Source: Orientallactaga sibirica (Eukaryota; Chordata; Mammalia; Rodentia; Dipodidae). From it: a DNA stretch of 64,000 nt. Below, in pieces: positions 28,055 to 38,049 of this stretch. Under the pieces are notes generated by a model, which was not told the origin of the DNA, ran no database searches, and saw only the letters and a program-made list of their open reading frames with translations. The stretch is taken from the NCBI GenBank assembly GCA_036365145.1, contig JAEOAD010001365.1:3183001-3247000 (forward strand), read 5' to 3'. Positions within the stretch are counted from its first letter, which is position 1, and every line of letters starts with the position of its first letter. A program made the position numbers and the translations under genes.

Positions 28055-28258
28055 TGCTCAGTGGTTGAGGTGCTTGCCTGTCAAGCCTAATTACTGGAGT
28101 TTGATTCCCCAGTACTCATGTAAAACCAGATGCACAAAGTGCACATGCATCTGTAGTTTGTTTGCAGCAGCTAGAGGTCCTGGTGCATCCACTCTCTCTA
28201 TCTCTCTCTTCTGGGCATGGTGGTGCACACCTTTATTTCCACCACACCTGGCTTTGCT
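28055..28258 (+). mobile_element. Dip/B2-type SINE followed by a B1 fold-back scrap
   Basis: 28055-28208 lacks the first ~15 nt. 28209-28258 has the B1 start (GGGCATGGTGGTGCACACCT) running directly into antisense B1 end (CCACCACACCTGGC). Confidence 0.75.
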
Positions 28259-28268
28259 TATTCTTTTT

Positions 28269-28541
28269 TTAAAAATGTTTTTTTAATTTTTTTTTTAATT
28301 TTTGGAGAGAGACACAGAGAGAGACAGACAGACAGAGAGGGAGAGGGAGACAGAGATGGGTGTGCCAGCAATCTCTCAGCTGCTATGAACGAAATCCAGA
28401 TGTGTGCGCCCCCTTGTGGTCAAGTGCGGCATTGTGCCCTTGCGTTACTTGGCATCTGGCTAAACGTGGGACCTGGAGATTGGAACCGGGTTCTTAGGCT
28501 TAGCAGGCAGGCACCTTAACCGCTAAGCCATCTCTCCAGCC
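28269..28541 (-). mobile_element. Dip/B2-type SINE, CTCF-motif long subfamily
   Basis: TTGCTTATTCTTTT flanks both ends. Long-subfamily segment and complete head ending CCATCTCTCCAGCC. Confidence 0.94.
28408..28419 (-). promoter_or_regulatory. CTCF-like core motif in a SINE
   Basis: Minus strand CCACAAGGGGGC followed by GC. Confidence 0.5.
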
Positions 28542-28616
28542 TTGCTTATTCTTTTAACTGAAAAACGGGGCTGGGGAGTTGGTTCAGTGGTTAAAGCCAT
28601 TTGCTTGCAAAGCTTG

Positions 28617-29006
28617 TGTGGTAGTTTGAATATATGTCCCCCAATATATTCAGTATTTTATTAATTATAGTTTGCATCTGCAATCACCTTGCTAGAGGCA
28701 ATGTCACTGGGGGCTGGTCTTAAGGTGTTAATGGTGGGTTTGAGATTCCATTGTAAAGATATGCAAATGTGCCTAGCAGGAGTTCCTGAAGTGTGCTGTG
28801 TGACCTTTTGGCAGTAGTTTTGCTCTGTGTGCTGTGGTGGCTGGTTGGCTTTTGCTCTCTCTGCCTGGCCTTGTGAGAGCAGGCCGCTACTTCTGCCTTT
28901 ATGGAACTTCCCCTGGATCTGTAAGCTTCAATAAATAATATCCCTTCCTCCATAACTGTGCCTGGTCTGGAAGTTCATCTCAGCGAACCTGAAGCTGTCT
29001 GCTACA
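28617..29006 (+). mobile_element. Solo LTR, copy B (ERVL/MaLR-type)
   Basis: Starts TGTGGTAGTTTG and ends GTCTGCTACA, inside a perfect 5-bp duplication GCTTG (28612-28616 and 29007-29011). It is 390 bp and collinear with copy A, with mostly point differences. It has the same orientation as copy A but an independent target site. Confidence 0.92.
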
Positions 29007-29025
29007 GCTTGTAAGCCTGGTGTTT

Positions 29026-29193
29026 TTTTTTTTTTTTTTTTTTTTTTGGTTTTTCGAGGTAGGGTCTCACTGTGATCCAGGCTGACCTGGAATTAACTAT
29101 GTAGTCTCAGGGTGGCCTCGAACTCTCAGCGATCCTCCTACCTCTGCCTCCCAAGTGCTGGGATTAAAGGCGTGCGCCACCACGCCCGGCTAA
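29026..29193 (-). mobile_element. B1 SINE, young TTAATT-type
   Basis: AAGCCTGGTGTTTT at both ends is the target duplication; T run of over 20 nt. Confidence 0.95.
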
Positions 29194-29275
29194 GCCTGGT
29201 GTTTTAATTCCCCACTAAGTTAACCATGTGTGTTTAAATTCCTAGTCTTAAAAAAAAAATAATCCTAGTCTTTTT

Positions 29276-29432
29276 TTTTTTTTTTTTTTTTTTTGAGGTA
29301 AGGTTTCACTCTAGCTCAGGCTGACCAGGAATTCACTATGTAGTCTCAGGATGGCCTTGAACTCATGCCGATCCTCCTAACTCTGCCTCCTGAGAGCTGG
29401 GATTAAAGGAGTACACCACTATGCCTGGCTAA
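29276..29432 (-). mobile_element. B1 SINE
   Basis: TCCTAGTCT lies on both sides, with a third copy upstream near 29242 beyond an A run. GAATTC-type. Confidence 0.93.
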
Positions 29433-29516
29433 GTTCCTAGTCTCATTTCTAAAAGAATATAGGGCATATAAATTGGGGAGGTAAAGAATGGAATGGAAAG
29501 ACAGAACACAGATCTT

Positions 29517-29660
29517 TTTATTTTGTTTTGAGACAAGGTCTCAGGTAGCCCAAGCTGACCTTGAACTTGCTATATAGCTGAGGATGACTTGAACTTCTGA
29601 TCCTTTTGCTTCTGTCTCTCAAGTGCGGGGATTACAGGCATGTGCTAACACGCCCTGATC
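29517..29660 (-). mobile_element. Old B1-like element
   Basis: TTGAGACAAGGTCTCAGGTA through TTACAGGCATGTGCTAACAC. Confidence 0.8.
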
Positions 29661-29827
29661 TAGAACACAAATTATTGTTTTGGCATGTGTGCACAGAATA
29701 TGTGTAGTGTGATTTGTGATGTGTGTATGGTGTACACACGTGTATGTGTGTTTGTGTGTGCAGATACATGTGCCTGTGCATTCACGTGCAAAGGCAGGAG
29801 GAGGACATAGGCTGTCCTTTCACCTGT
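29661..29827 (+). repeat. TG-rich stretch
   Basis: Imperfect TGTG/TATG repeats, probably the simple-repeat end of a B4-type element. Confidence 0.5.
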
Positions 29828-30038
29828 CCACAGAGAGAGAGCAAGTGAGAGAGAGGTGGTGTGCCAGGGCCTCAGCCACTGCAGAAGAACTCCAGGTGCC
29901 TGTGCCACCTAGTGGGCATGTGTGACCTTGCACTTGCCTCACCTTTGTGTGTCTGGCTTGTGTGGGATCTGGAGAGTTGAACGTGGGTCCTTAGACTTCA
30001 CAGGCAAGCCCTTTAACCACTAAGCCATTTCTCCAGCC
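29828..30038 (-). mobile_element. Dip/B2-type SINE, CTCF-motif long subfamily
   Basis: Same type as 7024: GTGCCACCTAGTGGGCATGT, then GTGACCTTGCACTTGCC. Complete head. Confidence 0.93.
29904..29915 (-). promoter_or_regulatory. CTCF-like core motif in a SINE
   Basis: Minus strand CCACTAGGTGGC, a full match to CCASYAGRKGGC. Confidence 0.55.
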
Positions 30039-30055
30039 CTCCACCACTTTTCTTT

Positions 30056-30385
30056 TTTAAAAAATATTTTATTATTTATTTATTTGACAGAGGGAAAGAG
30101 AGAGAGAGAGCAAATGGGTGTGCCAGGGCCTCCAGCCACTGTAAACAAACTCCAGACGCATACACCCCCTTGTGCATCTGGCTAAGGTGGGTGCTGGGGA
30201 ATTGAACCTGGGTCCTTTGGCTTTGTACGCCTTAACTGCTAAGCCATTCCTCCAGCCCCACTTGTATTTTTTTTTTTTTTTTTTTTTAAGATGGAGCCTC
30301 TAACTCAACCCAGAACTGCCATCTTCACCAAGTTAGAGGCCAACCTGGGATTCGTGAGATCTTATCTCAACAAACAAACAACAGG
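30056..30385 (-). mobile_element. Dip/B2-type SINE and B1 remnants
   Basis: 30056-30257 is a full SINE. 30260-30385 holds a T run and a plus-strand B1 3' scrap (GAGGCCAACCTGGGATTCGT ... CTTATCTCAACAAAC). Confidence 0.8.
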
Positions 30386-31290
30386 CACAGGAAAGCAGCG
30401 GCCCTGCTGAGAGTGCTCGGGTCTATGCAGGTGAGAGGAGGTGGATCTTGAGATCCAGGAGCTCTAGCAGTCAGATGCTGGGAAGAAGGGAAGAGGATCC
30501 AGGGAGGGTAATCCCGCAGAGGAAGCCCGTGAAGACGGAATGTGACAACCCCTGTGTCACATGCTGCTGACAGAGATGAACTCTGAGAGTAGACCCTAGC
30601 CCTTTGGTGACGTTTTATCTGTGCTTTCCTTAGATTTTCACACCTTAGTTGTCATCCTCAGCATCTGCTAACGTTCTTGGGGGAGGGGAAGATCAAAATC
30701 CATCTGCCAGTCCCCCATCCTATCCTAAGTATATCATTAGATCTAGAATGGAACAGATTAAAGAATTAAAAGTGCTGGGGGCCTTGTATCTGTTGGTAGG
30801 CATTTCACCCACCCCATCGTGGCATCCTGGTGTCAAGCAGCTGTGTATATTTAAAAAGAGCCCATCTGAATGCTCCAGAGGGCTTTTATAGCATGAGTTA
30901 GAACTGCGTGGAAGAGCTGATTGGCTGGATTCTGCAAAGAGGCTTCCAATAGGTTTTAAAGCCTTCTGTCTCATTTCTTTGTACATTTCTTATTAGCTCA
31001 ATAAATAATAAACAGGGGAATTACCCAGCCACTAATTTGCTTTTCTTTATCAAGTGGAATCCACGCTTTAATAAATTCCCATTTTTGTATTATTGAGTGT
31101 GAGCTGTAACATGCCTGTGTGTCAAGCATAAAACTATTTTTATTGTCGTGTTTGTTTCTTTCCTGCACATAATGTTCTTCAGCTAGCTCACGGGCGAGGG
31201 CGCTGCTTCATCTCCTCCCTCGCTCGTCCTGTCCTTGTCGATGTCTTCTGTGCAGTGTTTGCTTCCTGAATCACATTTCTTAAACAGATC
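30386..31290. other. Repeat-free island; candidate conserved non-coding DNA
   Basis: About 900 bp. The second half (30861-31200) is AT-rich with an inverted CCAAT (30920-30924), CCAAT (30946-30950), a forkhead-like ATAAACA (31008-31014), an NKX2-like CAAGTGG (31051-31057) and several TAAT cores. No sustained open frame. Looks like an enhancer-type element; conservation is untested. Confidence 0.45.
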
Positions 31291-31296
31291 ATTATC

Positions 31297-31386
31297 TTTT
31301 AACTTTTTTATTGATAACTTCCATAACTATAGACAATAAAACACGTTAACCCCATTCCCTCCTCCACTTTCCCCTTCACAAACTGA
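31297..31386 (-). mobile_element. LINE-1 3' end fragment
   Basis: TTTTTTATTGATAACTTCCA and CACTTTCCCCTTCACAAAC match the 3' end of the L1 piece at 20221. Only ~90 nt were inserted. Confidence 0.85.
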
Positions 31387-31592
31387 TTATTTGTTTACTA
31401 GTCTCTGATCATAACAATAATAAATGAAGCCATTTTACAATTCCCCAAATTGGATTCTTAAATTTCTTTTTAATGAATAGTGTTCTTTTATGCTACTGTC
31501 ATGTTCTTGGTGTTCTAAAAAAATTTTTTTAAGACAGCATCTCTCTTTGTAGCCCAGGCTGAACTCAAATTTGTGATCCTCCTGCTTCAGAT
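31387..31592. other. Short unique stretch and old B1 fragment
   Basis: 31521-31592 resembles an antisense B1 (TAAGACAGCATCTCTCTTTG ... GATCCTCCTGCTTCAG). Confidence 0.5.
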
Positions 31593-31610
31593 GAGTCTTA
31601 GGATTTTTAA

Positions 31611-32119
31611 AAAAGATTTTAAAAATTATTTCTCTCTTTCTTTATTTATTAGAGACAGAGAGAGGGAAAGAGAGAGAGGGACAGTGAGAATGGACCCACC
31701 AGGGCCTCTAGCCACTGCAAGTGAACGCCAGACGCTTGCGCCCCCTTGTGCATCTGGCTTATGTGGGACCTGGAGAATCAAACTGGGGTCCTTAGGCTTC
31801 GCAGGCATGTGCCTTAACTGCTAAGCCATCTCTCCAGCCCAGAGTCTTAGGATTTTTTTTTTAACATAAAGTTTTTAAAAAAAATATCTAATTAATTTAT
31901 TTATTTGAGAGAGAGAGAGAGATATATAGAGATAGATAGATAGAGAGAGAGAGAGGGAGAGAGAATGAGAATGGGCATGCCAGGGCCTCCAGCCACTGCA
32001 AACGAACTCCAGATGCATGCGCCCCTTGTGCATCTGGCTTACATGGGTCCTGGAGAATCGAACCAAGATTCTTTGGTTTTGCAGGCAAATGCCTTGACCA
32101 CTAAGCCATCTCTCCAGCC
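31611..32119 (-). mobile_element. Two Dip/B2-type SINEs
   Basis: 31611-31840 is flanked by AGTCTTAGGATTTTT. 31868-32119, with a GATA-rich stretch, sits behind it and reuses AGGATTTTTT. Confidence 0.93.
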
Positions 32120-32130
32120 CAGGATTTTTT

Positions 32131-32487
32131 TTTTTTTTCTTTTTCAAGGTACAGTCTTGCTCTAGCCTAGCCCAGGCTGACCTGGAATTCACTATGTACT
32201 CTCAGGGTGGCCTTGAACTCATGGTGATCCTCCTACCTCTGCCTCCTGAGTGCTGGGATTAAAGGTTTGCGCCACCACGCCCGGCTGAGTCCTTGGATTT
32301 TAAGGTGCACCATCATGCCATGCAGTGTTGCCTTGTTTTGTTTTTTGAAATAAGGTCTCACTGTAGCCCAGGCTAATCTGGCACTCACTCACTCTGTAGT
32401 CCCAGGCTGGCTTCAAACTCTTAGTGATCCTCCTACCTCTGCCTCCTGAATGCTGGGATTAAAGATGTGCACCACCACGCCTGGCCT
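32131..32487 (-). mobile_element. Two B1 SINEs
   Basis: 32131-32286 (GAATTC-type, followed by GAGTCCTTGGATTTT) and 32336-32487 (older, flanked by AGTGTTGCCTT). Confidence 0.92.
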
Positions 32488-32945
32488 GAGTGTTGCCTTT
32501 TAATAGTTTCCTATATCTGCAGGAAATGCAGTGGCTCATACGCAGTTACTAATATTTGACCATTTTTTGTTATAGAAATGGACTAATGGTTCAACCCTTC
32601 CTTTTGTTTGCATTAGTAATTATTCTAACATTGGCTAATTTAGCCTTCTAATCAAATTTCAGGCTTCTAGTTACTATAACAGGTTAATCATAGGAATTTA
32701 TTATGGATAATAGCTATCCCTGGACAGTTTGCTGGAACATGGCCTCATGTTTTCTCAGACTTGATTTTGTGGCTTCCTCGGCCTCTCCTCTCACTTCAGA
32801 GCCAGAGGCCACATGGGACAGGTGAGCCTTCTGGTACCATGTTCTAAGTCAACCACGACCCATTCAGAAGCACCAATGGACCTTCACTTAGAGGAAAGGG
32901 ACACATTTGGATAGGGACATAGAAGCATATTAGCTTAGAAACACC
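32488..32945. other. Repeat-free stretch; possible conserved element
   Basis: 32540-32720 is rich in homeodomain-type cores, including TAATTA at 32617-32622 and a GTTAATCA nearby. No open frame of note. Confidence 0.4.
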
Positions 32946-32949
32946 CCTG

Positions 32950-33105
32950 TGCAAGGTTTGGGCTGTAGCTCAGTTGGTAGACTGCTTGCCTAGCATCCAT
33001 GAAGCCTTAGGTTTGAACTCCCACATTGCAGAAAACCACTCATGAGCCTTGGCTATGTAGTGAGTTCAAGGCCAGCCTAAGCTACATGAGACCCTGTTTC
33101 AAAAA
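32950..33105 (+). mobile_element. B4-like composite (ID + B1 3' half)
   Basis: GGGCTGTAGCTCAGTTGGTA, GCTTGCCTAGCATCCATGAA and AGGTTTGAACTCCC form an ID part; GTAGTGAGTTCAAGGCCAGC to CCTGTTTCAAAAAAAG is a B1 end. Confidence 0.75.
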
Positions 33106-33151
33106 AAGTATATGTGTGTGTGTGTGTGAGGGGGGGGGAGAGAGGGAGGTG

Positions 33152-33345
33152 GGGCTGGAGAGTTGGCTTAGTGGTTAAAAACACTTGCTTGCAAAGCCTG
33201 CAGGCTCATGTTCTATTCCCCAGTACCCGCACAGCTGGACACAGAAAATGCTGCATGTGTCTGGAGTTCATTTATGGTGGCAATAGGCCCTGGGGTACCC
33301 ACACCCCCCACTTATATACACACATGTACAAATAAAATTAAAAAA
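33152..33345 (+). mobile_element. Dip/B2-type SINE, diverged
   Basis: Complete head; body altered (CACAGCTGGACACAGAAAAT). The CT stretch is replaced by ACAC-type sequence. A short (TG)n and G run precede it. Confidence 0.85.
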
Positions 33346-33610
33346 AATCACCCAACACAAAAAACCCAAACCAAGTAAACAAGATTGAACTAAACAGCCC
33401 AGTCTTGTAGACACTGGCAGGTAGTTTTACATTTCCCTACAGCTTCTACAGTTTCAGCCAGGGTGAGGGTCCTTGCCTGCCTGTCCTCCCACTTTCTTCT
33501 CCTGTACCTTCGTCACCATCCACAAGGACGGCGTGTCCACTCCAACCTTTGCTTCCTTTCTCTGATTTCTCACTGGCTCATGTCAGCCTTCTCATCTTCT
33601 TCCTGAAGGG
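33346..33610. other. Unique stretch, nothing recognised
   Basis: No repeat or exon signal seen. Confidence 0.5.
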
Positions 33611-33862
33611 ATAATAATAATAATAATAATAATAATAGGCTGGAGAAATGGCTTAGCAGTTAAGGTGTTTACCTGCAAAGCCAAAGGATCCCGGTTCAAT
33701 TCTCCAGGACTCACATAAGCCAGATGCAAGAGGGGCACATGCATCTGGACTTCGTTTGCAGTGGCTAGAAGCCCTGGCGTGCTCATTCTCTCTCTGTCTG
33801 CCTCTTTTCTATCTCTCTCTCTGCTTGCAAATAAATAAATAATTTTTAAAAATTAAAAAAAG
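33611..33862 (+). mobile_element. (ATA)n and Dip/B2-type SINE
   Basis: ATAATAATA repeat (33611-33636) then a full SINE with B box CGGTTCAATTC. Confidence 0.92.
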
Positions 33863-33931
33863 AAAATAATAACAATAATGGTGACAACAATGTTTTCCAT
33901 TTACTGAGGGCTTTGTGTCAAAACCTTGCTA

Positions 33932-34115
33932 TCAGCCGGGCGTGGTGGCGCACGCCTTTAATCCTAGCACTCGAGAGGCAGAGGTAGGAGGATCGCTGTG
34001 AGTTCGAGGCCACCCTGAGACTACATAGTGAATTCTAGGTCAGCCTGAGCTAGAGTGAGACCCTACCTTGAAAAACAAAACAAAACAAAATAACAACAAA
34101 AACAACAACAACAAA
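33932..34115 (+). mobile_element. B1 SINE with (ACAAA)n tail
   Basis: Near-consensus copy, GCCGGGCGTGGTGGCGCACG through CTACCTTGAAAAAC. Confidence 0.95.
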
Positions 34116-34815
34116 AAAACCACCCTGTTGTCTATAGGCATTCCCACCTTTAAAATTCCTGATAATCCAATGGCTACAGTGTTATTATACCCATTTCATG
34201 GAGGAGCCACTACAAGCTACATAATTTTAATGCACAGTGTAAAATGAAAATGGGGGCTCCTTGTTTAGAAATCAAGAAATTCAAGTCAAGCAGTGCATTA
34301 GCCATGCTTCTCCACAGTTTCTGGCGATCCACTTTTTCCACTGAGGCCTCAAGCCTTCCTTCTCTTCACCTCCCGGGAAAGTGATTCCATCAAGAGGTCA
34401 CTCACTGATTCGTGTAGCCTCTTCAGGGTGCCTGCTGTCCACTCATGTCTCCTCCTACCTATCACCCACCCATCCAACTATCTGATCTTCCGCACATTCA
34501 TCCAATCTAGTATCATTTATCATACATCTACGTGTCACGTTAGTAATGTCTGTTTTCAGACTTCATTCTGACTTTTCTGTTTTTGCATGCCTTTCCCCAA
34601 CCATGAGAACAAGACTTAGTCCTTAACTATCTTTGCACATTTGCTCAGTCCCTCCACATGCAACAAATTTCCCATCTCACTGCCACCTCTGCTCCTTGTA
34701 CAGTTTCTCTTTTCACTCTGCTTGGACTCTCACTCCCTGTGCCAGGCTGCTGATATTTAGTTGTCATTTATCCCACACTTAGGCCTTTACCCTGCCTTAG
34801 ACCTTTTTGTCTTTG
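34116..34815. other. 700-bp unique stretch
   Basis: No transposon or exon recognised. Composition is ordinary, with several CATCCA/CTAT short repeats. Confidence 0.5.
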
Positions 34816-35050
34816 TGACATATACCTGAGGTGACGAGGGAGGAAGGGTTTAGTTTGGCTCATGGGTTCCGAGGACTCAGTCCAGGAGGGGGATGGGTGT
34901 GGCAGCACAGGACATAGCTCACATCATGGTGGGCAGGAAGGAGGGGGGAATGCCTGCACTAGGGGACACCCTCCTTCCTCTTTTACTCCACGCAGGCCTC
35001 TAGCCTGTGGGATGGTAAAGCGTCCAGTCACAGCAGATCTTCCCCTTCAA
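34816..35050 (+). mobile_element. Repeat X copy 3 (5' half)
   Basis: GGGTTTAGTTTGGCTCATGG, GACTCAGTCCAGGAGG, AGCTCACATCATGGTGGGCA; the right half is missing. Confidence 0.55.
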
Positions 35051-35057
35051 TTTGCTC

Positions 35058-35267
35058 TTTTTTTAAAAAAAAATTATTTCTTTACTTATTTGCAAGCAGA
35101 GAAAGAGATAGAAGAGAGGCAGACAGAGAGAGAATGGGCACACCAGGGCCTCCAGCTACTGCAAATGAAACTCCACATGCTCACGCCCCCTTGTGCATCT
35201 GGTGTAATTACGTGGGTCCTGGAGAATTGAACCAGGATCCTTTGGCTTCGCAGGCAAACGCCTTCGC
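35058..35267 (-). mobile_element. Dip/B2-type SINE without head
   Basis: Ends at GCAGGCAAACGCCTTCG; the terminal CCATCTCTCCAGCCC is absent. Confidence 0.88.
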
Positions 35268-35714
35268 CTTCATTGCTCCAGTGACTCTTGGTCCACAGAC
35301 ATCCTCACAGACATGCCCAGAGCCCTGTTTGCTAATCTCCTAGGTGCATGTCAGTCCCGCAAGGCTGACCATCAGATTGTCCTTCACATGTGGCAGGCTG
35401 TCCCTCACACGCCCCGACCCTACTCCCACTCCTTGCAGTAAGGTCTCAGGCTGTCACCACACACAAGGATGCCTCCCCCACACCCGAGACCAGGCATGCT
35501 TCTCACCCTGAGCACGCTCTCCTTCCTACGTCAGGCCACCCCAGGGTTGGGTGTGCTTCTAACCCTTTAGCAAAGAGGAAGGAGGAGTAGCCTGTCTGAC
35601 ATGCGTGCTTCTTGACCATCTGAAGGATGACACTCTTGCATCCCATGGCACTGAGGGTCACCGTGGAAAAGTGTGATGCCTGGACTCCTTTGCTTGTCTC
35701 TAAAGTCACTTTGC
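35268..35714. other. Unique stretch, fairly GC-rich
   Basis: Cytosine-rich, no SINE. A 66-codon frame at 35390-35590 has no recognisable product. Confidence 0.5.
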
Positions 35715-35888
35715 TGATGCAAGGGCGCAATGCCGCACTTGACCACAAGGGGGCGCACGCATCTGGATTTCGCTCACAGTAGTTGAGAGGCTGCTGGCGC
35801 GCCCATCTCTATCTGTCTTCCTCTCCCTCTCTCTCTGTCTCTCTCTGTGTCTCTCTCCAAATAAAAATAAAAATAAAAAAATATTTTA
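35715..35888 (+). mobile_element. 5'-truncated Dip/B2-type SINE, CTCF-motif long subfamily
   Basis: Starts at GATGCAAGGGCGCAATG, so the A and B boxes are missing. AAAGTCACTTTGCT flanks it on both sides, showing the truncation happened at insertion, as in L1-type retroposition. Confidence 0.93.
35743..35754 (+). promoter_or_regulatory. CTCF-like core motif in a SINE
   Basis: CCACAAGGGGGC followed by GCAC, retained even though the promoter half is absent. Confidence 0.5.
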
Positions 35889-35949
35889 AAAAGTCACTTT
35901 GCTTTTTGCTTGAATGCCCAAAAGATTTTTCCTTTATAGTTCCACTATT

Positions 35950-36075
35950 TATTTATTTGTTGGTTTTCTGAGTCAGGGTCTCCCTAGAGTACACCAGGCT
36001 GGCCTTGAACTTTTGATCCTCTTGTCAGTCTCCTGAGTGCACAGATTAGAGGCATTGTGCCACCAAACACAATTT
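35950..36075 (-). mobile_element. Old B1-like element
   Basis: GAGTCAGGGTCTCCCTAGAG through GAGGCATTGTGCCACCA. Confidence 0.75.
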
Positions 36076-36108
36076 GGTCCAACCCTTTTTAAAAAAAATT
36101 AGGTCAAG

Positions 36109-36246
36109 AGCCGGGCGTGGTGGTACACGCCTTTAATCCCAGCACTCGGGAGGCAGAGGTAGGAGGATAGCCATGAGTTCAAGGCCACCCTGAGACTACA
36201 CAGTGAATTCCAGGTCAGCCTGGGCCAGAGTAAGACCCTACCTCGA
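36109..36246 (+). mobile_element. B1 SINE
   Basis: Flanked by AAAAATTAGGTCA on both sides. Confidence 0.95.
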
Positions 36247-36263
36247 AAAAAAAAATTAGGTCA

Positions 36264-36580
36264 TGTTGTTGATCATTCTAACTTGGTTTTCCAGTAGATA
36301 GTGTTTGCTATATCTGAAGGCTCAGGTCTCATATTTTGTGAAGATTTCTGAATTGAAGTACTTTTTGAAAAACAACTTTTGGTTCTTTTTCTTTTCTTTC
36401 TAGGCATATGTTGGCTCTTTTTTAATTTATTTTTAGTGGTAGAAACAATTTATTAAGAAAAAGCACTTCTGAGCAAGGAAGTAGACCGGAGAGCTGGGAA
36501 TCTCAGTGGTTAGCATTTTTTAAATTACTTCTGAATATTTTATCAATTTTCTCTTAACACTTTCATCCTTTCTTTTTTTT
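36264..36580. other. Unique AT-rich stretch
   Basis: Nothing recognised. Confidence 0.45.
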
Positions 36581-36584
36581 TCCC

Positions 36585-37127
36585 CTTTTTTTTTTTTTTT
36601 TTTTTTGGTAAGGTCTCACTCTAGTTCCCGCTGACTGGGAATTCACTGTGTCTTCTCAGGACGGCCTTGAACTCATGGCAATCCTCCTACCTCTGCCTCC
36701 TGAGTGCTGGGATTAAAGGCATGTGCCACCACGCCTGGTTAAAATATTTTTTAAAACATTTTTGTTTACTTATTTATTTGAGAGAGAGAGAATGGGCACA
36801 CCAGGACCTCTAGCCACTGCAAATCAACTCCAGATACATGTACCACCATGTGCATCTGGCTTATGTGGGAATTGAACCCTGGTCTTTAGACTTCGGAGGC
36901 AAGTGCCTTAACCGCTAAGCCATCTCTCCAGCCCCCTGGATTTAGCTGCTTCTCCTTTTCCTTCTCCTTCTCCTCCTCCTTCTTCTTTTTTTGAGGTAGG
37001 GTCTCGCTCTGGCCCAGGCTGACCTAGAATTCACTCTGTAGTCTCAAGGTGGCCTCGAACTCATGGCGATCCTCCTACCTCTGCCTCCCGAGTGCTGGGA
37101 TTAAAGGCGTGTGCCAGCACGCCCAGC
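36585..37127 (-). mobile_element. B1, Dip/B2-type SINE and B1 in series
   Basis: 36585-36741 B1, 36745-36936 SINE, and 36988-37127 B1 preceded by a CTTCTCC microsatellite; all antisense. Confidence 0.92.
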
Positions 37128-37134
37128 TTGGATT

Positions 37135-37875
37135 GAGCGTTTAAAATAACATTTCTTTCTTAACCTATCCTCCCATTCCCTGTCCTAAGCAGCTCCCAGC
37201 AGTTCTCCCCAGTATGGGCTCTGCTGTGGGTAAAGGTGCCCTGCAGGTTGTCTCCCAGGGTCCTGATGGTGAGGCTGCCCTCAGTTCTGCCTGCAGCACT
37301 AAGATCCCTGCCTGGTGCAGGCCCTTTTGGGCTCCTTATTGGAAGCCTCTTCGTTCCCAGCACTTAGGCTGCTTCTGGCCTGCCCTTTGGGTCCTCAGTG
37401 CTTTGGACCTGCCCACCTGTATTAAGATGTTGATGGAGAGTCTTTGTGACCTGCTTTGGTTGCTGATGGTACCAGTGGGGTCTGCCCTTCACTATTTTAT
37501 TTGATCCTCCTGTTCTATGAATGGACTTGGAGAAATTACAAAATGGTTCTGTCATCTCGTTCATCTCTCTCTCTCTCTGTTCATCCACCCATTTGCATAG
37601 TCCGGGCTCCACCCATCTCTGTGTACCTTTTGATTTCAGGCTTAACGGCATCCCCTAGCAATCCATCCACTATAGGTGGGCTCATCTCACTGGCTGGAGA
37701 GCAGCGCTTAGCCCTTCTTCATGCGGAAGGTGTTGGCAGAATAGCTGAGACACAGGAGCGCTCAGCTTTCTTACAAGGAAAATGTGAAGGGACTAGGAGT
37801 TTTCCACTGTGATAGAAACTGCACGCTGTTTTTGTGTGTGTTTTGTTTTGTGTGGAATGATCTTGCAGTAGTGCT
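37135..37875. other. Unrecognised 740-bp sequence
   Basis: A moderately GC-rich stretch with overlapping open frames on both strands (about 96 codons at 37214-37504 plus; 118 codons at 37456-37812 plus; 95 codons at 37364-37651 minus). None resembles a protein I know. It could be part of an L1 5' region, an ERV fragment, or unique sequence. Confidence 0.4.
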
Positions 37876-37985
37876 AAGAAGCCTAATTCATTGGCTGAGG
37901 ATAGAGCTCAGGGGGAAACATGCCCCCAGCATGCACAAAGCCCTGGCTTCTATACCTAGCCCCTAAAGAAGAAACAAAGCTGGAC
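37876..37985 (+). mobile_element. ID-like element
   Basis: GGCTGAGGATAGAGCTCAGG, CCCCAGCATGCACAAAGCCC and TATACCTAGCCCCTAAAGAA. Confidence 0.65.
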
Positions 37986-38049
37986 CCAGTGCCGAGTACT
38001 ACATTTACATTTTATTTACATATTTTTTTTTTTGGACAGGGTCTTGCTT

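Larger units (their letters stand above)
28567..29260 (+). mobile_element. Dip/B2-type SINE split by an LTR and a B1
   Basis: The head (28567-28616), a short middle (29012-29025) and the GTTTTAATTCCCCACTAAGT continuation after 29193 form one diverged SINE. Its 3' end is not recognisable. Confidence 0.75.

Noticed and set aside
22903..29006. One provirus bounded by the two LTRs
   Set aside because: Each LTR has its own 5-bp target duplication and the interior is unrelated repeats, so they are independent solo LTRs.
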